Source: Sipunculus nudus (Eukaryota > Annelida > Sipuncula > Golfingiida > Sipunculidae). From it: a DNA stretch of 64,000 nt. The stretch is taken from positions 12,330,729 to 12,394,728 of the forward strand of contig CM049314.1 of NCBI GenBank assembly GCA_026874595.1, written 5' to 3'. Made by a program: the position numbers and the translations under genes. Shown piece by piece: positions 33,956-46,700 of this stretch (position 1 is the stretch's first letter; every line of letters begins with the position of its first letter). The notes under the pieces are model-generated. The model did no database searches. It had not been told where the DNA came from and saw only the letters and a list, made by a program, of their open reading frames with translations.

Positions 33956-35170
33956 CTACTGGAGCTACGTTTATATGTTGGTTTTTTTTTCATACGCTTA
34001 ATGGGTGACATAGCATATTTTGAGTTATATAAAAAAATTATGTGCACGCGTTTTGGGCAGTCATGTCAACGGTAACATTAGTTTATTTTCAAGTAAAAGA
34101 GCGTTCTCTCATAGGTGACAGATTAATATTACTTGTGTTATGCATATGTCCATACAAACATGCATAGTTTTGACCAGAGTAGTGTTGTGAATTATATTTT
34201 ATCATAAAAGTCAGGCGTACTATTAGAATATGGACAAGCTCCGTTCATTTGATTATGAATGTCATGAGGGACAGATTAATATTACTTGGGTTATGCATAC
34301 ATCCATACAAACATGCATAGTTTCGACAAGAGTATTGTTGTGAATTATATTTTATCATAAAGTCAGGCGTATTATTAGAATATGGACCAGCTCCATTCAT
34401 TTGATTACGACTGTCCACTTAATCCATTTTGACATGGTTAGTTGATGTTTTGGAGCATTTACTGTCAGTGTTCACAGTAAATAATTGTCAGTTAAATGAT
34501 CAGCAGAGGGACGATGTCCGGTGTATTTTTATATCATAGTCTGCGGGCGGCCAGCGTAGCTCACTAACGGACTATTTTTAGCCGCTGTTTTTTATGTTTA
34601 TTAGCCGCTGTAGAGCCAAGTGAACAGACCAGGGGACAATTAATACGCTGATCGTTGTGTGTGGTACCGAATATTGTCGTTTGCTGTGACGTATTCGTGT
34701 ACAGATATTGGATTTATCGAAAGTTGATTACAGTTGGAAAGTGAGTGAGTGCCTAAGAGATAGAGACTGTGTTGAACCAGTGGCTTGTTTGACGGTGAGA
34801 GGCATCGTGTGTACCATGTTAAACCACCAGAACTCGAGAAGAACATTCCTAAAGCCTTGGTCCCAACTGGACGCACGAATTTTTGGATCGTACGTCCCCT
34901 GCGAATTTTTGGTGCCATAGAGGCCGTGGAGGTCGTAGAGGGAGAGAACAAGTTTTGGTCACAATCGGCTTACGTGGTTCTTCGACCTGTTTGCGTCATG
35001 TCTGAAAGACCACATTAAAGACCATATTATACCATCTGCCTATCAAGACCACCATTAAGCGAACCATTTATAAGACCACCAGTAATTTAAGAACCCATTT
35101 TGCTTGTCCAAGGGTGTTCTTATTACACAGGTTTCACTGTATTTCTATTAGTACTGTTTACTCTTTTCAG
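33956..35170 (+). repeat. Unit tail upstream of gene copy C
   Basis: Repeated at 63,036-64,000. It contains a 2 x 153-bp tandem duplication (about 34,118-34,423). A more GC-balanced stretch at 34,490-35,040 has overlapping 70-100-codon frames on both strands, including an arginine/glycine-rich reading near 34,917. No coherent protein is visible. A promoter or leader exon for gene C would have to lie here. 'tactcttttcag' at 35,159-35,170 looks like a splice acceptor. Confidence 0.5.
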
Positions 35171-35819
35171 CAGTGTTAAACATGGCGGTCGTCACTGCAT
35201 TGACTCTATTCACCGTGATCAGTCTGGCCTCGGCGTGCAAGTTTTTATTCTGTTACAGTGTAAAAGTTTCTTAATAGAAAGCGTCTAAGCTTCTAAGAAA
35301 TGTTCAAGCTAAAAACAAATTTCTGGATTATGATTTAAGTCTTTACAGAGAATCTTATTGAATAGACAGTGACATCAATCTTTCTTTTTCTTAAGTACAT
35401 ATGTTTACTTCTATTCACAAATAAATCTTTAGTTATCAGCAACTAATGCTAACATCATGTCACATTAATCATAACAGCAGGTGTAAAAAATTTACAAAAT
35501 ATGTGTACTTTAAAGGTATACATATACCAGTATTTTATGTTTTATTTCCTAAATATTTGTATATTGGTATAAAGTGGGTTTGACTAGTTTTAAATGTTGG
35601 TTGTGTGCTTAATATATAATGGTTTATTCTTATATTAATCTATACTTACAGGTTGTTTTGGCTCTACGGTCATACACGGCGATGATTCAGTAAACAGATG
35701 TTACATTGGAGCTGAAACCAATGTTCTCTTTGTTATAAATAGTATTCAGGGGATCACAGTTGATGGTGACCTATATAAATGGGAATTTTACGCTGCACGC
35801 ACTGGTATCGTTCATTTGC

Positions 35820-35897
<78 letters not shown>

Positions 35898-36155
35898 AGA
35901 ATATTGATCTTTTCTATTATACGCAAAGATATGTTGCGTTATTATCACTCGACCACAACCAGATATCCTAATTACACATTTATACTATACCATTAAAAGA
36001 AATATTATGGTTTCTATATATTATCTATTTCTTGTAGTACATTCAACAAATTTGACAATTCGTTTTAAATAAAAAAACAATAAAAAAATAATCAATGTAT
36101 GTTTTTTTGTATGAATACTCTTACGTTTCCTCTGGATATCCATCAGATGTGTTCA

Positions 36156-36213
<58 letters not shown>

Positions 36214-39200
36214 TATTTTGAAGATCAGGCATTGTTTCTTCGATGCACCGAAATAAAACCTAATCTTCCCTGGGTCCTCGGGTTCAAAAATATTAGAAAC
36301 ATTTTCAATAATGAGGTCGGGTCAACCCAATTTCAGAAAGACATACATAATTAAAAAAATGGGCACCTAAAGAGCACAGAGACTCTGATCTCCGCCAAAA
36401 AGACTGATATTTCCTCATGCATCTTACAAATAAAGTTAGTTCATGAGTAGGAGAGAACACGAACCAACAATGTGATAGCTCTCGACAATAACTCTGGTAA
36501 ATGCTAAGTGTGCGTTAATTTTGTATAAGAAGATAATGGGGAAAATTTTGTGTACATTTATCGATAGATGTCTTTATCAGATTTTCAGATATATTGCCTC
36601 ATCAGAATACAAACTAATCGGAGAAAGTATTTACAATGTTGAAAGTACAGGAAGGACCGGAGGCTTGGTGAGCATACTTAATTATTTCACTTTCATTTTT
36701 TCCAGAAACATATGACAAAGTTCTTATATGAAAGTTTCCATACATTTCATAATCCATTATGATAAGGATGATAATAAACATGCAAAGAAATTGAAATATA
36801 AAAACATTTATATATGCTGAGATGCACTTCCAAAAAATATGTGGTTTTTTTTATTATAGAAAGCGGAATCACCCACGGAACCACCCACGGAACTTATATT
36901 TACGTTGTACCAGAGAGGATCAATTTATAAAGCATTGATATCAGTTATCTAAGATTGGTTATAACGTTTATTATCAAATAATGCTACCTGTGTTTTAAGG
37001 GAACACGAATGGATTTGTTACAGATTTAAAAAGCTGATTTAAAGAAAACTGTTGACGTATTCTGGTGAATTCAAGCTTTCCCCGAAATTTTCAATTAGGT
37101 TTGCCAACATGAAAACACGGAGGGGGGGGGTCATGACTTGCCATTGGCGGGCCTGCCGCACATAAACTAAAACGAGCAGCCTGTGTGCGTTTTCTATCAT
37201 AAAAATATAAGGCTCAAGAGATTATATTTAGTTAATAGATAAAAGTTGCGCATTTGCCTATACAGATGTTCATCAACAGGTTCCCTTATATGAATGATAT
37301 ATCAAGGAAAGTTATTCCAAATGAAAATCAACACAATAAATCATGATATTGTATCTTTGATTTCAGGTAAACCCTCCACTGACGGTAAAGAAAGGTGATG
37401 TGATCGGGATTTATTCTCCAGGAGCAGAACTTATACCTTTTGATGAGAATAATTGCTCTTTCGGGAATTCACTGCGGGCTCTGTGCGTCAGCAAAGTAGT
37501 CGTTGGAGATAACTTTACGCTCATTCCAGAGGAAGGTCCGGTTCCCTGCAGACTATACTCCGTCATGGCTACCATCGAGATTGGTCAGGCGGGTCAGTTT
37601 CTTCTTCGCGCTATACAACATAAGTTTGAAATTCAAAGATCATTTGTACATTATAAATAAATGTTTAATTACATAAGATAAAACAGTTAATATGAAGTTT
37701 TATTTATTTTGAATATGAAATGAACTTAAAAGATGAAAAGGTACAATGCTCATTCTGTTTATTGAATTATATGAGGTAAAGATGAATTTTTGGTGGCAAA
37801 AAAAACAAAACTAATAAACCGGAAATTTAAACTAAACATATATGGCAGATTCGAACGATTTTTCAAATATTCTGTGTAGTATTATTCGCTCTGATCTTTT
37901 TTTCGCCCGTTATAAGCCTCCCCGCAAGGATATTACCCAAATAACCGAAAATTGTTGGAAGCGTGGCAAAACCGGATGTACATTTTAAACCCCAAGGAGT
38001 TCTTGAAGTTGGATGGTTATATAGTCTACTGGGAATTCTATGCTCGAAGAAGGGGAACAATTCATCTTCAGGTATTGTCTATCTGGCTTATGAATCATCT
38101 GTCATGTGAATAAGCCGTAATTATATGAAAAGAAACATACCAGGCATTCTCGTGTATTTTCAAGAACTAATAGAGATACGTATTTTACTCTTGCAAAATT
38201 GAATTTTCCATTCCTATTTTAGAAAATAGTTGATAACCATTTTCATTTAACTTGCAGGTGCATTACATATACCTTTATCGTTTCATTTTAAGATCTTTAG
38301 ACAGGTTGCTGAGAATACTTTCCGCATTATTGGAGAGACTGAATACACGGTCAATCAAACAGGATGGCAGCAAAAACTGGTATGATGGCGTTAATGCAAG
38401 AGATATAAATGTCAGAGTAACGAACTATTTTTTAATCTAAACTGATCATCCTTGTGATTAAATTTCCATTTGATTGTTGTTTGCTTATGCTGGAAGTGGA
38501 ACTTGGTTCATTTTGATCCTAAAAATCACGAAACAGTGTTAATAATATATCACCGATTAATTAGTGAAATAATTATTGCAATTTTCTATGACACATAATG
38601 GGCGCTACGAAAATACCTCCAGCGATTCGCTTATATAGATATTGTGTGTAAACCTGTCAGGATTTAACATATAATGTAGATATCTTCAGTATCGTTATGT
38701 TTGTCACGGCATTACTGTTATTACCAGCTTTCTAAAGATTCTAAGTTTGCTGTGAAAATTGGAGATGTGATTGGGTTCTATGTCCCTGGTCTTAACATCA
38801 TCCCCTATGATGAAACAAGCTGCTCAGAAGGAGTAACCCTGTACGTCAACAGTCCCAAGGGACGCAGAGTCGGGACGACCTTTTCTTTCAGTAATATCTC
38901 GAGTGATTTGCAGCCTTGCAGAAAATACTCCCTGGTCGCCTATGTTAAGGGTATATGTTAAGCATTCTTAAAATAATCATAACCTGTCTACTGAACCATT
39001 ACCAGCGTATATATTATATGGAGTATGCAAAACCATAAACTTAACTGGCGTACATTAAATTTCGGTTGACGTATACGTTTTCTATAGATTACATTGACTG
39101 TAAACGGTAATACAAAATGCACATTATGTTCTACCCGATGGCGTACTGGATCTTTATTTAATGCACCATTTACAGGTGGATAACATGGTAGGACGATGGA

Positions 39201-39240
39201 GGTTCAAGTGGACAAACTGAATTCTTTTCAATAAAGAACA
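35171..39240 (+). CDS. Gene copy C: intact secreted protein with two repeated modules
   Basis: Gene span. The spliced frame of eight exons (35182-35257, 35652-35821, 36581-36667, 37367-37583, 37917-38071, 38293-38379, 38728-38950, 39176-39183) is open for about 340 codons, with GT-AG introns. The product is a signal peptide plus two homologous ~155-residue modules. Each module has 'W.FYA.R.G..HLQ', then 'F...A...(Y/F)(K/R)(L/I)IGE..Y.V..TG', then 'GDVIG.Y.PG...IP(F/Y)DE..CS', an N-glycosylation sequon and 'PCR.YS'. Outer module borders are phase 1 and inner ones phase 0, so whole modules can duplicate without breaking the frame. I do not recognise a named family. Beta-sandwich modules of this general look occur in uncharacterised extracellular proteins of molluscs and other invertebrates (recalled). 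Function unknown. One conserved Cys in module 2 is Arg. Confidence 0.78.
35182..35257 (+). CDS. Copy C exon 1: signal peptide
   Basis: 'MAVVTALTLFTVISLASA' then Cys-Lys: a hydrophobic leader with ASA|C cleavage. The donor is at 35258 ('gtgtaa') or 35252 ('gttaca'), both phase-compatible. Unspliced, the frame stops at 35272-35274. Confidence 0.7.
35652..35821 (+). CDS. Copy C exon 2 (module 1, first exon)
   Basis: 170 nt after 'acttacag', phase 1 in, phase 0 out at 'CAG|gtatat'. It encodes 'CFGSTVIHGDDSVNRCYIG' through 'LYKWEFYAARTGIVHLQ'. The donor runs directly into a (TA)n tract. Confidence 0.85.
35822..35895. repeat. (TA)n-(GA)n compound microsatellite in intron 2
   Basis: TA repeats to about 35,864, then GA repeats to about 35,895, directly at the exon 2 donor. 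The copy-B relic begins at the equivalent point. Confidence 0.95.
36163..36204. repeat. (TA)n microsatellite in intron 2
   Basis: A second TA tract inside the same intron. Copy B lacks it at the matching position (about 20,068). Confidence 0.9.
36581..36667 (+). CDS. Copy C exon 3 (module 1, middle exon)
   Basis: 87 nt between 'ctttatcag' and 'gtgagc'. It encodes 'IFRYIASSEYKLIGESIYNV' and ends 'ESTGRTGGL'. Confidence 0.85.
37367..37583 (+). CDS. Copy C exon 4 (module 1, last exon)
   Basis: 217 nt after 'tgatttcag', with 'VKKGDVIGIYSPGAELIPFD', 'NNCSFGNSLRALC', sequon 'NFT' and 'VPCRLYS'. It ends in phase 1 at 37583, or at 37592 before 'gtcagt'. Reading into the intron adds the same tail as in copy A and stops at 37658-37660 within AATAAA (37656-37661), so a one-module isoform is possible. 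Confidence 0.85.
37917..38071 (+). CDS. Copy C exon 5 (module 2, first exon)
   Basis: 155 nt after 'cgttataag', encoding 'SPQGYYPNNRKLLEAWQNR' then 'LDGYIVYWEFYARRRGTIHL'. Arg replaces the Cys of copy A ('WQNC'). Confidence 0.85.
38293..38379 (+). CDS. Copy C exon 6 (module 2, middle exon)
   Basis: 87 nt after 'cattttaag': 'IFRQVAENTFRIIGETEYTV' and 'NQTGWQQKL', donor 'gtatga'. The length is the same as exon 3. Confidence 0.85.
38728..38950 (+). CDS. Copy C exon 7 (module 2, last exon)
   Basis: 223 nt after 'tattaccag': 'FAVKIGDVIGFYVPGLNIIP', 'TSCSEG', sequon 'NISS' and 'LQPCRKYSLVAYVKG'. Phase-1 donor at 38951 ('gtatat'). Unspliced, it stops at 38959-38961. Confidence 0.85.
39176..39235 (+). 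CDS. Copy C terminal exon and poly(A) signal
   Basis: After 'ccatttacag' the frame reads Gly, Gly, TAA (39181-39183). AATAAA at 39230-39235 is followed by 'gtctgatttgttttgtctg', a T/G-rich downstream element. Confidence 0.65.
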
Positions 39241-40739
39241 ATTGTCTGATTTGTTTTGTCTGCTTGTTGTATGATCGTATATTATGTTGAACCAATGTGT
39301 ACAATCACCCAGTATTGTTCCATCCTCTTATTAAAAGGTTGCATGGCAAACGTTTCGGCAAGTAAACATGAGCAAACTGTTAACTGCATGTAGAAAATGC
39401 ACGCAAAAAAACTCTCATTGTTACAAACTATGGTACGGAAACATGCAGATAATGTAGAGTGATCAGCTTTTGACCAGTGACTGAATATGAAAGGAAAGAT
39501 TATGCATTTTTCCTCGTCGACATCATAATCGTACCTTTAGTAACAAAATGTCGACATGTTTTTAGAACGGCACATCACCTGAAAAATCTATTCAGTAGTT
39601 TATGGTGGTATATAAATGTCATCCTATATAGCCCGATTTTTTATATTGGAGAAAAATAAACATTTAGTTTTAAACCATAAATTTCGGCTGAATAACTTAT
39701 CTGATCGGTTTCAGTAATACCCTCCAGTGAATAAAATAAGAACAATAGGCGACATTTCAGATAAAACTCCTAAAAATGCCTTTTTAAATTTTCTTTATGA
39801 AATATGTATTATGTATTCTTCATCCAAAACTTAATGAGATCGTGCATATATATTTGTGTACATAGATCTATCTCCTATTTGTGTATAATTAATATTCAAA
39901 ATTGTCGATTCATATATGTTTGTATCAACGGATTTAAATGGAGACCATGAAGGGTTTAAGTAATGTAGAAAATACCTTGGTATCTCTTCATTAACACCAA
40001 TAGATGGGCAGCAAAAAGCAACTCCTTTACTTTACTTTATTTCAAGAGATGAGACATGTAACTTTTTTCAACTTCAGTGAACTGTAGATTGTTCAAAAAT
40101 TGATGATTCATTTATGTCTGTATCAACGGGTTCTACAGAGGTAAATACAGACCATGAATGTAAGAAAAGTAGAAGGGATCTTGGTATCTTTTTATTAACA
40201 CCACTAGATGAGGAGACAAAATCAGCGGCTCCTCATTAACTATACATTTATTTAGTATATGCCATCCATGGACTGTAGATTAAGGGAATAATGTGTCGCC
40301 CATATACATAAGAACCCTTCGGGCTGACATTTTCATGATTTTCTGGGGCATGTCGGGCCAAAATAAATTACCCACGGGGCAGGTCGAGTGCAGGCTGAAA
40401 GTTGGGATATGCGGGGCGGGGCGAGCTACATGATATTTTAGTGCGGGTTTCTGCGGGTCAAAACACAGAGTGAGGAGATTATTACATTTAATTAAGTACT
40501 GCAGGTCTGCTTCTTCAGTTATTCCATTTTCTTATTTAGTATACTGCACTTGTAAAATATAGAATTCCTGAGTTTTGAGACAGATTCATCTTTGCAGTGA
40601 CCACTGATCATAATATTGCACAAATGTACCCGGCAAAAGTGTTGTATATTTAGACCGCTCGGTAGGGCTGTACTTTTTGCCAGTCTCAGATATTACATAA
40701 CATGTAATCTATATATCATACATGCAATGAAATTTATTC
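39241..40739 (+). repeat. Gene-downstream spacer, unit C
   Basis: Matches 22,350-23,944. No gene. The GC patch at about 40,316-40,465 is shortened relative to unit B. Confidence 0.7.
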
Positions 40740-43700
40740 TTATACACTAATTTTCTTCCTGTGTATAAACAGGACGATTCCTATTAAAAACATCAATATA
40801 CATACAATATTAATTTTGAGAATAATTTTAATTTCATTTTCAAGTCTGTTTGATTCATTTATGTTCTCAGTATATTAAATTTTGTTTAGCATGCATGACA
40901 TATGATTAACCACATTATCTGTGGTTTTACTCACCCTTCAACAATTTATTGTTTGAGTAATGGAATTTGCACTCGTTTTATTATTATAATTACTATTATT
41001 AAAAAGATAGTTAATCCCCCCCCCACCCCGGCATGTATCGCTTTAACCTATATGGAATCAACACGTTTTACGTTGTCATTGTAATTCTTTGTTAAAACTG
41101 AACCCTAGGTGATAAACAAATATTAAGATAACTTTTGCATTGTTGTTTTTCAATGTGTTTTTCTGGCAGATTTGACAATTTTAACAAACCGCTGAGGTGT
41201 TATAGCGAAGGGGTTAGCTGCTTCGTTCCCTTTAACCGGCCGTATCGAGCATAAACAGGCGCATATTATTTAAGACTTTTCAATTTTATATTGAAAACAC
41301 CTCTGTAGCCTCCATATATACACTTTAAACCCAAGGGTGCGTTCTTAATAAAATTAAAACTGTTTGAATCTGGTGCGATGTACGGCTAAAGTGCCGGTTC
41401 CGCTTTCTTGGTTTAATGTCTAACCTGGCAACTGTATCCAAGATGGCGGAGCTAACTCGTCCGTGCCGTCACGTTAATTGCCCACATATGAGAGTAAGTG
41501 TAACAGATGTTATAGTATGTTTACACATTAGTGTTAGAAACCTAGAAAAAATAATTACCTTTTAATTAAAAAAGCTTATGTTATCTACAGTCAACTGTTT
41601 GTTAATGCCAATAAACATCCGGTTATTCCGCGGTAATTATATATGTTACTGTGCATTTATTGATTGATACTTAAGCTGCGCTTAGATACATTCACAGGTA
41701 TATATTTCTCTATTATGATAAGAGAACATCACAACACCCTCAGACTTATTTTCTAAATATGTACCACGACTTGAAGTTTATTCAATTATAAAGGTAAGCC
41801 CATTATGAAAATGCTTATTTAATTACTCATCATCAATCCTGTGACCTTGGTCTAATCTGCTGAAATCTAAATTTGTTGTTTTGAGTTATTGCATATTTTA
41901 CCCCTAATGTTTTTTGATGACCCATAGGGGAGAAACATATCTGTTTTGCACTGCAAAAGCCATTAACACATTTTTATATATTTTTTTTTGAAAACTACAA
42001 ATAAAGAAGTTGTTCATTAGCAGGGCAAAAATCATGAGTGTTGGACCTAGAATCTTCTCACTTGAAATCCTAAGAGTTCCGTGAAAAATATCCTTAGAAA
42101 CTTGATATTAGGTCATGGTCAACTTTATTTTGCAAATAAGGGAAAAAAACATGATTTTTCAGCACCAAGTGAATCAGAAAGGGCACAAATTGTATCCATT
42201 TGGCCTAAAATCCTCATACATGACTTTCAGGGAGGTCCCTAAAAATCTCCTTAGAAACCTGAGATGTCACTATTTTCTGCAAGCTGTGTGAAAGAACTTG
42301 ATTTTAACACTAAATTAGTCAGACGATATAGATGGCAGTAGCTGCATGTAGATTAAGGTTACTGTAACGTATATCTAAAGGCTATTAGCAAAAGGGATGA
42401 ATTTTTACTCTGGAAGTCTTTTTGCCCTTTGTTCAAAGCTTCTTGAATTCAGCTGAGCGTCATGGCCCATGGGCCTCTTGTTTTTATTGTGGTATTGTAC
42501 ATTAAAGTGAGGTAGTATAACCAGCTGATTGTTTCTATAACTTGTTGTATCTTAATATGCCGTATCATGTTTCGATGTCAGCGTGGGAAGGTAGTGTGAT
42601 AATGTCAATGAAAGCATACAGACATAATTATTAGTTTCTAAAATTTAAATGTTATAGTAATTTATGACAAAATACGGAAGGGTGTAACCATAAAACACCG
42701 CTGATGACAGCGCCCCCTGCCGGGAGAACGGCCATTTTTTTCCTTGGTTGGAGTTTTGCTTAGAACCATTGAGAGTCTCTAAAGAAAGTATAGCACCACC
42801 ATATATAAATTAATGCACCCTTAGCCAGGAAATATCCTAAATACCAGACAATGGATTATGCACCCACAACAGACCCTGCATACTCGTGGCATGTCAAACT
42901 TGTGGCATAACCCTAATGCCTTCAGTTCAGACTTCATTAAAGCAACTTAAATCAGAGGCAGCTTGATATCTACTACCAGGAGTGGAATTCATCAGTTGAT
43001 AACTCTTCTTCTTGCTCTAACTACATATTTTTAAATGCAAATTTTGTTTTGAAAACTACCTTACCAGTCTACCTCCATGTCTGGCGATCAGCCTGTGTAA
43101 ACTCAAAACCAGAAACTGTAAATTTCAAGTTGCTAACTGGCATAAGGAAAATAAAAACACGAATTCTAAAAGTTGCAAGTAGTGCACCAAAAAAGATATT
43201 ATGATGAATTCCAATACCTGTTCAACTGTCAACATTTTACACAAGCTAGACAAAAAATCTTACCTAAAGAAATGTATGCTCATCCATATGCATTCAAAAC
43301 GAAGTAACTTATGAAAAGCGACAGCAGACTGTTAATTTAACTAAGTAAACTGAGTTAGATAATAATTGGGAAACTTTCACACATTGTTTATTCAGTTATT
43401 TTTCTTCTTCTGTATGATTTATCTTTGTAATTATGATTTACGTTGTTTGCACAGGTTAAATGTTTTCTCTAGTCTTTACCTTGACACCACTAGGTTGACC
43501 CTGCATTATATCACTTGTTCAGATACAGTATTTCCTTGAACAGACACTGCGACGTAAATAGTCGCCGGGGCAAAATGATGTCACAGAAGAATAAACGCCG
43601 GTCTTAAATAGACGCCGGTCTTGTTCAGAGGCCGGATGTCAGAGTAGTTTCCATGTTTGCCGCCAGATGTGTTTCTCACAACTATTATTGGTGCATTTAC

Positions 43701-46700
43701 CGGTCAAATTAACCGGAGATTGTTGTATGAATTTCCGTTTGTGTTTGTGTTGATAATATGTTTAGCTTCGCTATAAATCTTTCTTTTTATTGTTACGTGC
43801 ATGCCTGTTCCATAAGGGGCACCAAATATTCCCGATTCGCCATTACGATTAAAGCCGATTACCAATCCTAATAAACGCTACACATATACGTCTGTATTGA
43901 GAAGGTAACACTATCACTTCTGACAAGATAGGTTAAATAGTACCGCTTGACACAAATTAAGCGGTACAACGTGGTACGGTGAGAGTCTACGTACCTCATG
44001 GTTGGTTGAACAGGACTGTTCAAATCCGTTTTGACACATATTTCTCGTGATGCATGGAGTTAAAAGGGGGTAGGAAATGTTATGAAAATGAATCACGCCG
44101 TGCCGTTATAAGTACCAACCCCCCGTATTTCGATGGAACCAATGTTACATTTAGCTCATGGTGCACAGTTAATAGAAGAGCCACCGCGTGGTCAGAGGGA
44201 AATAGGGTTACCAACTCCACATGGTGCAAAATAAATGGAACAACCACATAAAACGCCGGCGTACCTGGTCTCGAGAGGCCCGCGCGGACATATATTCCTG
44301 TGGACAAATGCAATCTCTCTCTCTGATTCCCCGTAAGTTCTTATTTTGGTGCGTGATTTTGCATGGAGATTGCGTGTGTCCCATATCCTTATGATATCTA
44401 AGGAAATTTTGTAAATGTATACGTGTACCGGTTGTTTTACGGTATGTTGTTAATTGTATCCCCAAATCATATAGTGACCGGTGGATTTATTGTTTCGATG
44501 TGTTCTGTGTTTGTTTTGTCTGACGAGCCTGATAATGTGTTTTTTTTTATAAACGCCGGGTCAAAGCAGGGTCTGCAAAAATAAACACCCAGGCGTCTGT
44601 TCAAGAAAATACGTTAATAACAATTGATCCGACAGTAGATATATTTTTGTAAATAGAATACCTGAAGGCATTTGGTGCTTATCAAGTTACCTTTCCCATA
44701 GTAAAACCTTGTATCATATTCCTAAATTTCTGTACCTACACCTTCACGTGATTGTCCATGTACTTAGTTTTCTAGATCAATATTAATCATTCACTTCTAG
44801 GCATAGTAATAGACACTAGCAAAACCAATATACAGTTCTTCACACTCATGATTTATCATATTCCTGTAGCTGAATATTTACTTGTATTTATGTATTCTGT
44901 AATTATAACACTGCACTTATCTACATCCTAGAACCACTTCTGCACTCTATATTATCACAGTCTCAGTATAAGTCAGTATACAGCGCCACATATTGTACAA
45001 TACAAACACGAAATGCTTATAATCCCACCATTCCCCAATACGGGACGCTTTTGTGAATTAATTAATGTTCAGTTTTTTGTTGGGGGGGCAGGTTATCGGC
45101 CAATGCTTTTGTGGAGGGGTGTACAAGCCCGTGACAGCAGGTGATATTTATGACAAATGTATGAAGGCCTCCCACAGAGTCCCTTGACAGAGCTTTGATA
45201 ACTTGTATTAATTTCTTAGCAATATTTTCGCAGGGGAAATAAGTATCGGTTTTTCTCATAAAAGTATTGCGTCATTTCTACGTCATGTAACATAATTTAA
45301 CTAGGTCAGATTATGTTAATGAACCCGGAACCAGTTTAGAGAAAAGTCAGAGGCGTGACTGCCTAAAACGCGTGCACGCAGGGAATAGCATCAATAATAT
45401 AAATCTCTCACTGTTCATAGGAATATGACATTTGTACATCACTAACATGGCGAAATTATAAAAAATGATATATACATGTATATGATTTTTTCCATTAACG
45501 TTTATAAAATTATTCCACATTATACTTACTAACTAAATAAACATTCTTTGAAACTTTGCTATGAAAGGTTTACAGGGTTTTAATTACCTGTCAAAACAAA
45601 AACTGGAACAACAACCAATGTAATAATACAGCTACTATGATTTACTCAATCAGTAAAGTTTGCTTAGTCATTAAAACATCAAAGGATCTAATCATAACTT
45701 TTTTTCTTTATTTAAAGAGCATAATTTCAGGTATATCTACTACTATTTGCGCTTTTTATCCAGACAAATAGTAAAATTATTATATGATAGGCAACATAAA
45801 TTTGTAACTTATATTACAATCGATATAAAATGGTGTATATAGATATCTATATATGTATATTTTATATAATTACATTCTTTGGCCATTGTTATACAATTTA
45901 AGGGTTAATAATAATGGTGCTTACGTCTAGTCACATTTTAAAATTACTCCGTGACATACCACCTTGGTTTCTAGTCATTTAAATAATGAAATACCCTGAG
46001 ATATGCCTCTTTGGTTTCTAGTCATTTAAATTATGCTACACTCTGTGATATGCCACATTGGTTTCTGGTCGTTTAAATTATAATATACCCTTAATATGCT
46101 ACATTGGCCTCTATACATTTAAAGTTTACTTCTATTTATAATGATTTTTTTCTTTTACTTTATTATTAATACTGTGTCTAGTCATGACTTAGTCCTTTAT
46201 GTATTCCATGGTGTTCTGTATTTTAAAATATGCTTATTATTGTATAATCAATCAATACACACACTGTTTCTAAATATGTAGCAATACTGCAGAGTTTTGT
46301 AGTCCTTTGTTATTTTTTACATCTGTTATTAATACTATTGATTGTAAATTACTACATTTAATTTAATTTATAAATCCTGTATTCCTTGCATGCCCTTCTC
46401 TTTTGATCACAAACAACACTATGGAAATAAGTTGATATTATTAATATTTTTAGTGTTATCCTTGGTTATGTTAAGATACTTTATTTTATTATAAGTGTTC
46501 TTTTATATATGCATATATCTGACTATACCTAAATAAAATCAGTCATTACATGTTGGTAAAATTACCTGTCAATAGCTGAACTGTAATTTATTTATTCATT
46601 AAAATATTGCGAAATTTGAATAATACAATATTGCCTTAAACTAGGATAGTGATAAGTTTCAACACTTATAATCATTTTAGTTTATGTTGCCATTTGAGAA

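Noticed and set aside
34640-35018. Overlapping frames in the unit tail considered as a gag or host exon
   Set aside because: Both strands and several frames are open, no domain is recognisable and no splice partner is evident. Kept only as an unexplained repeat.
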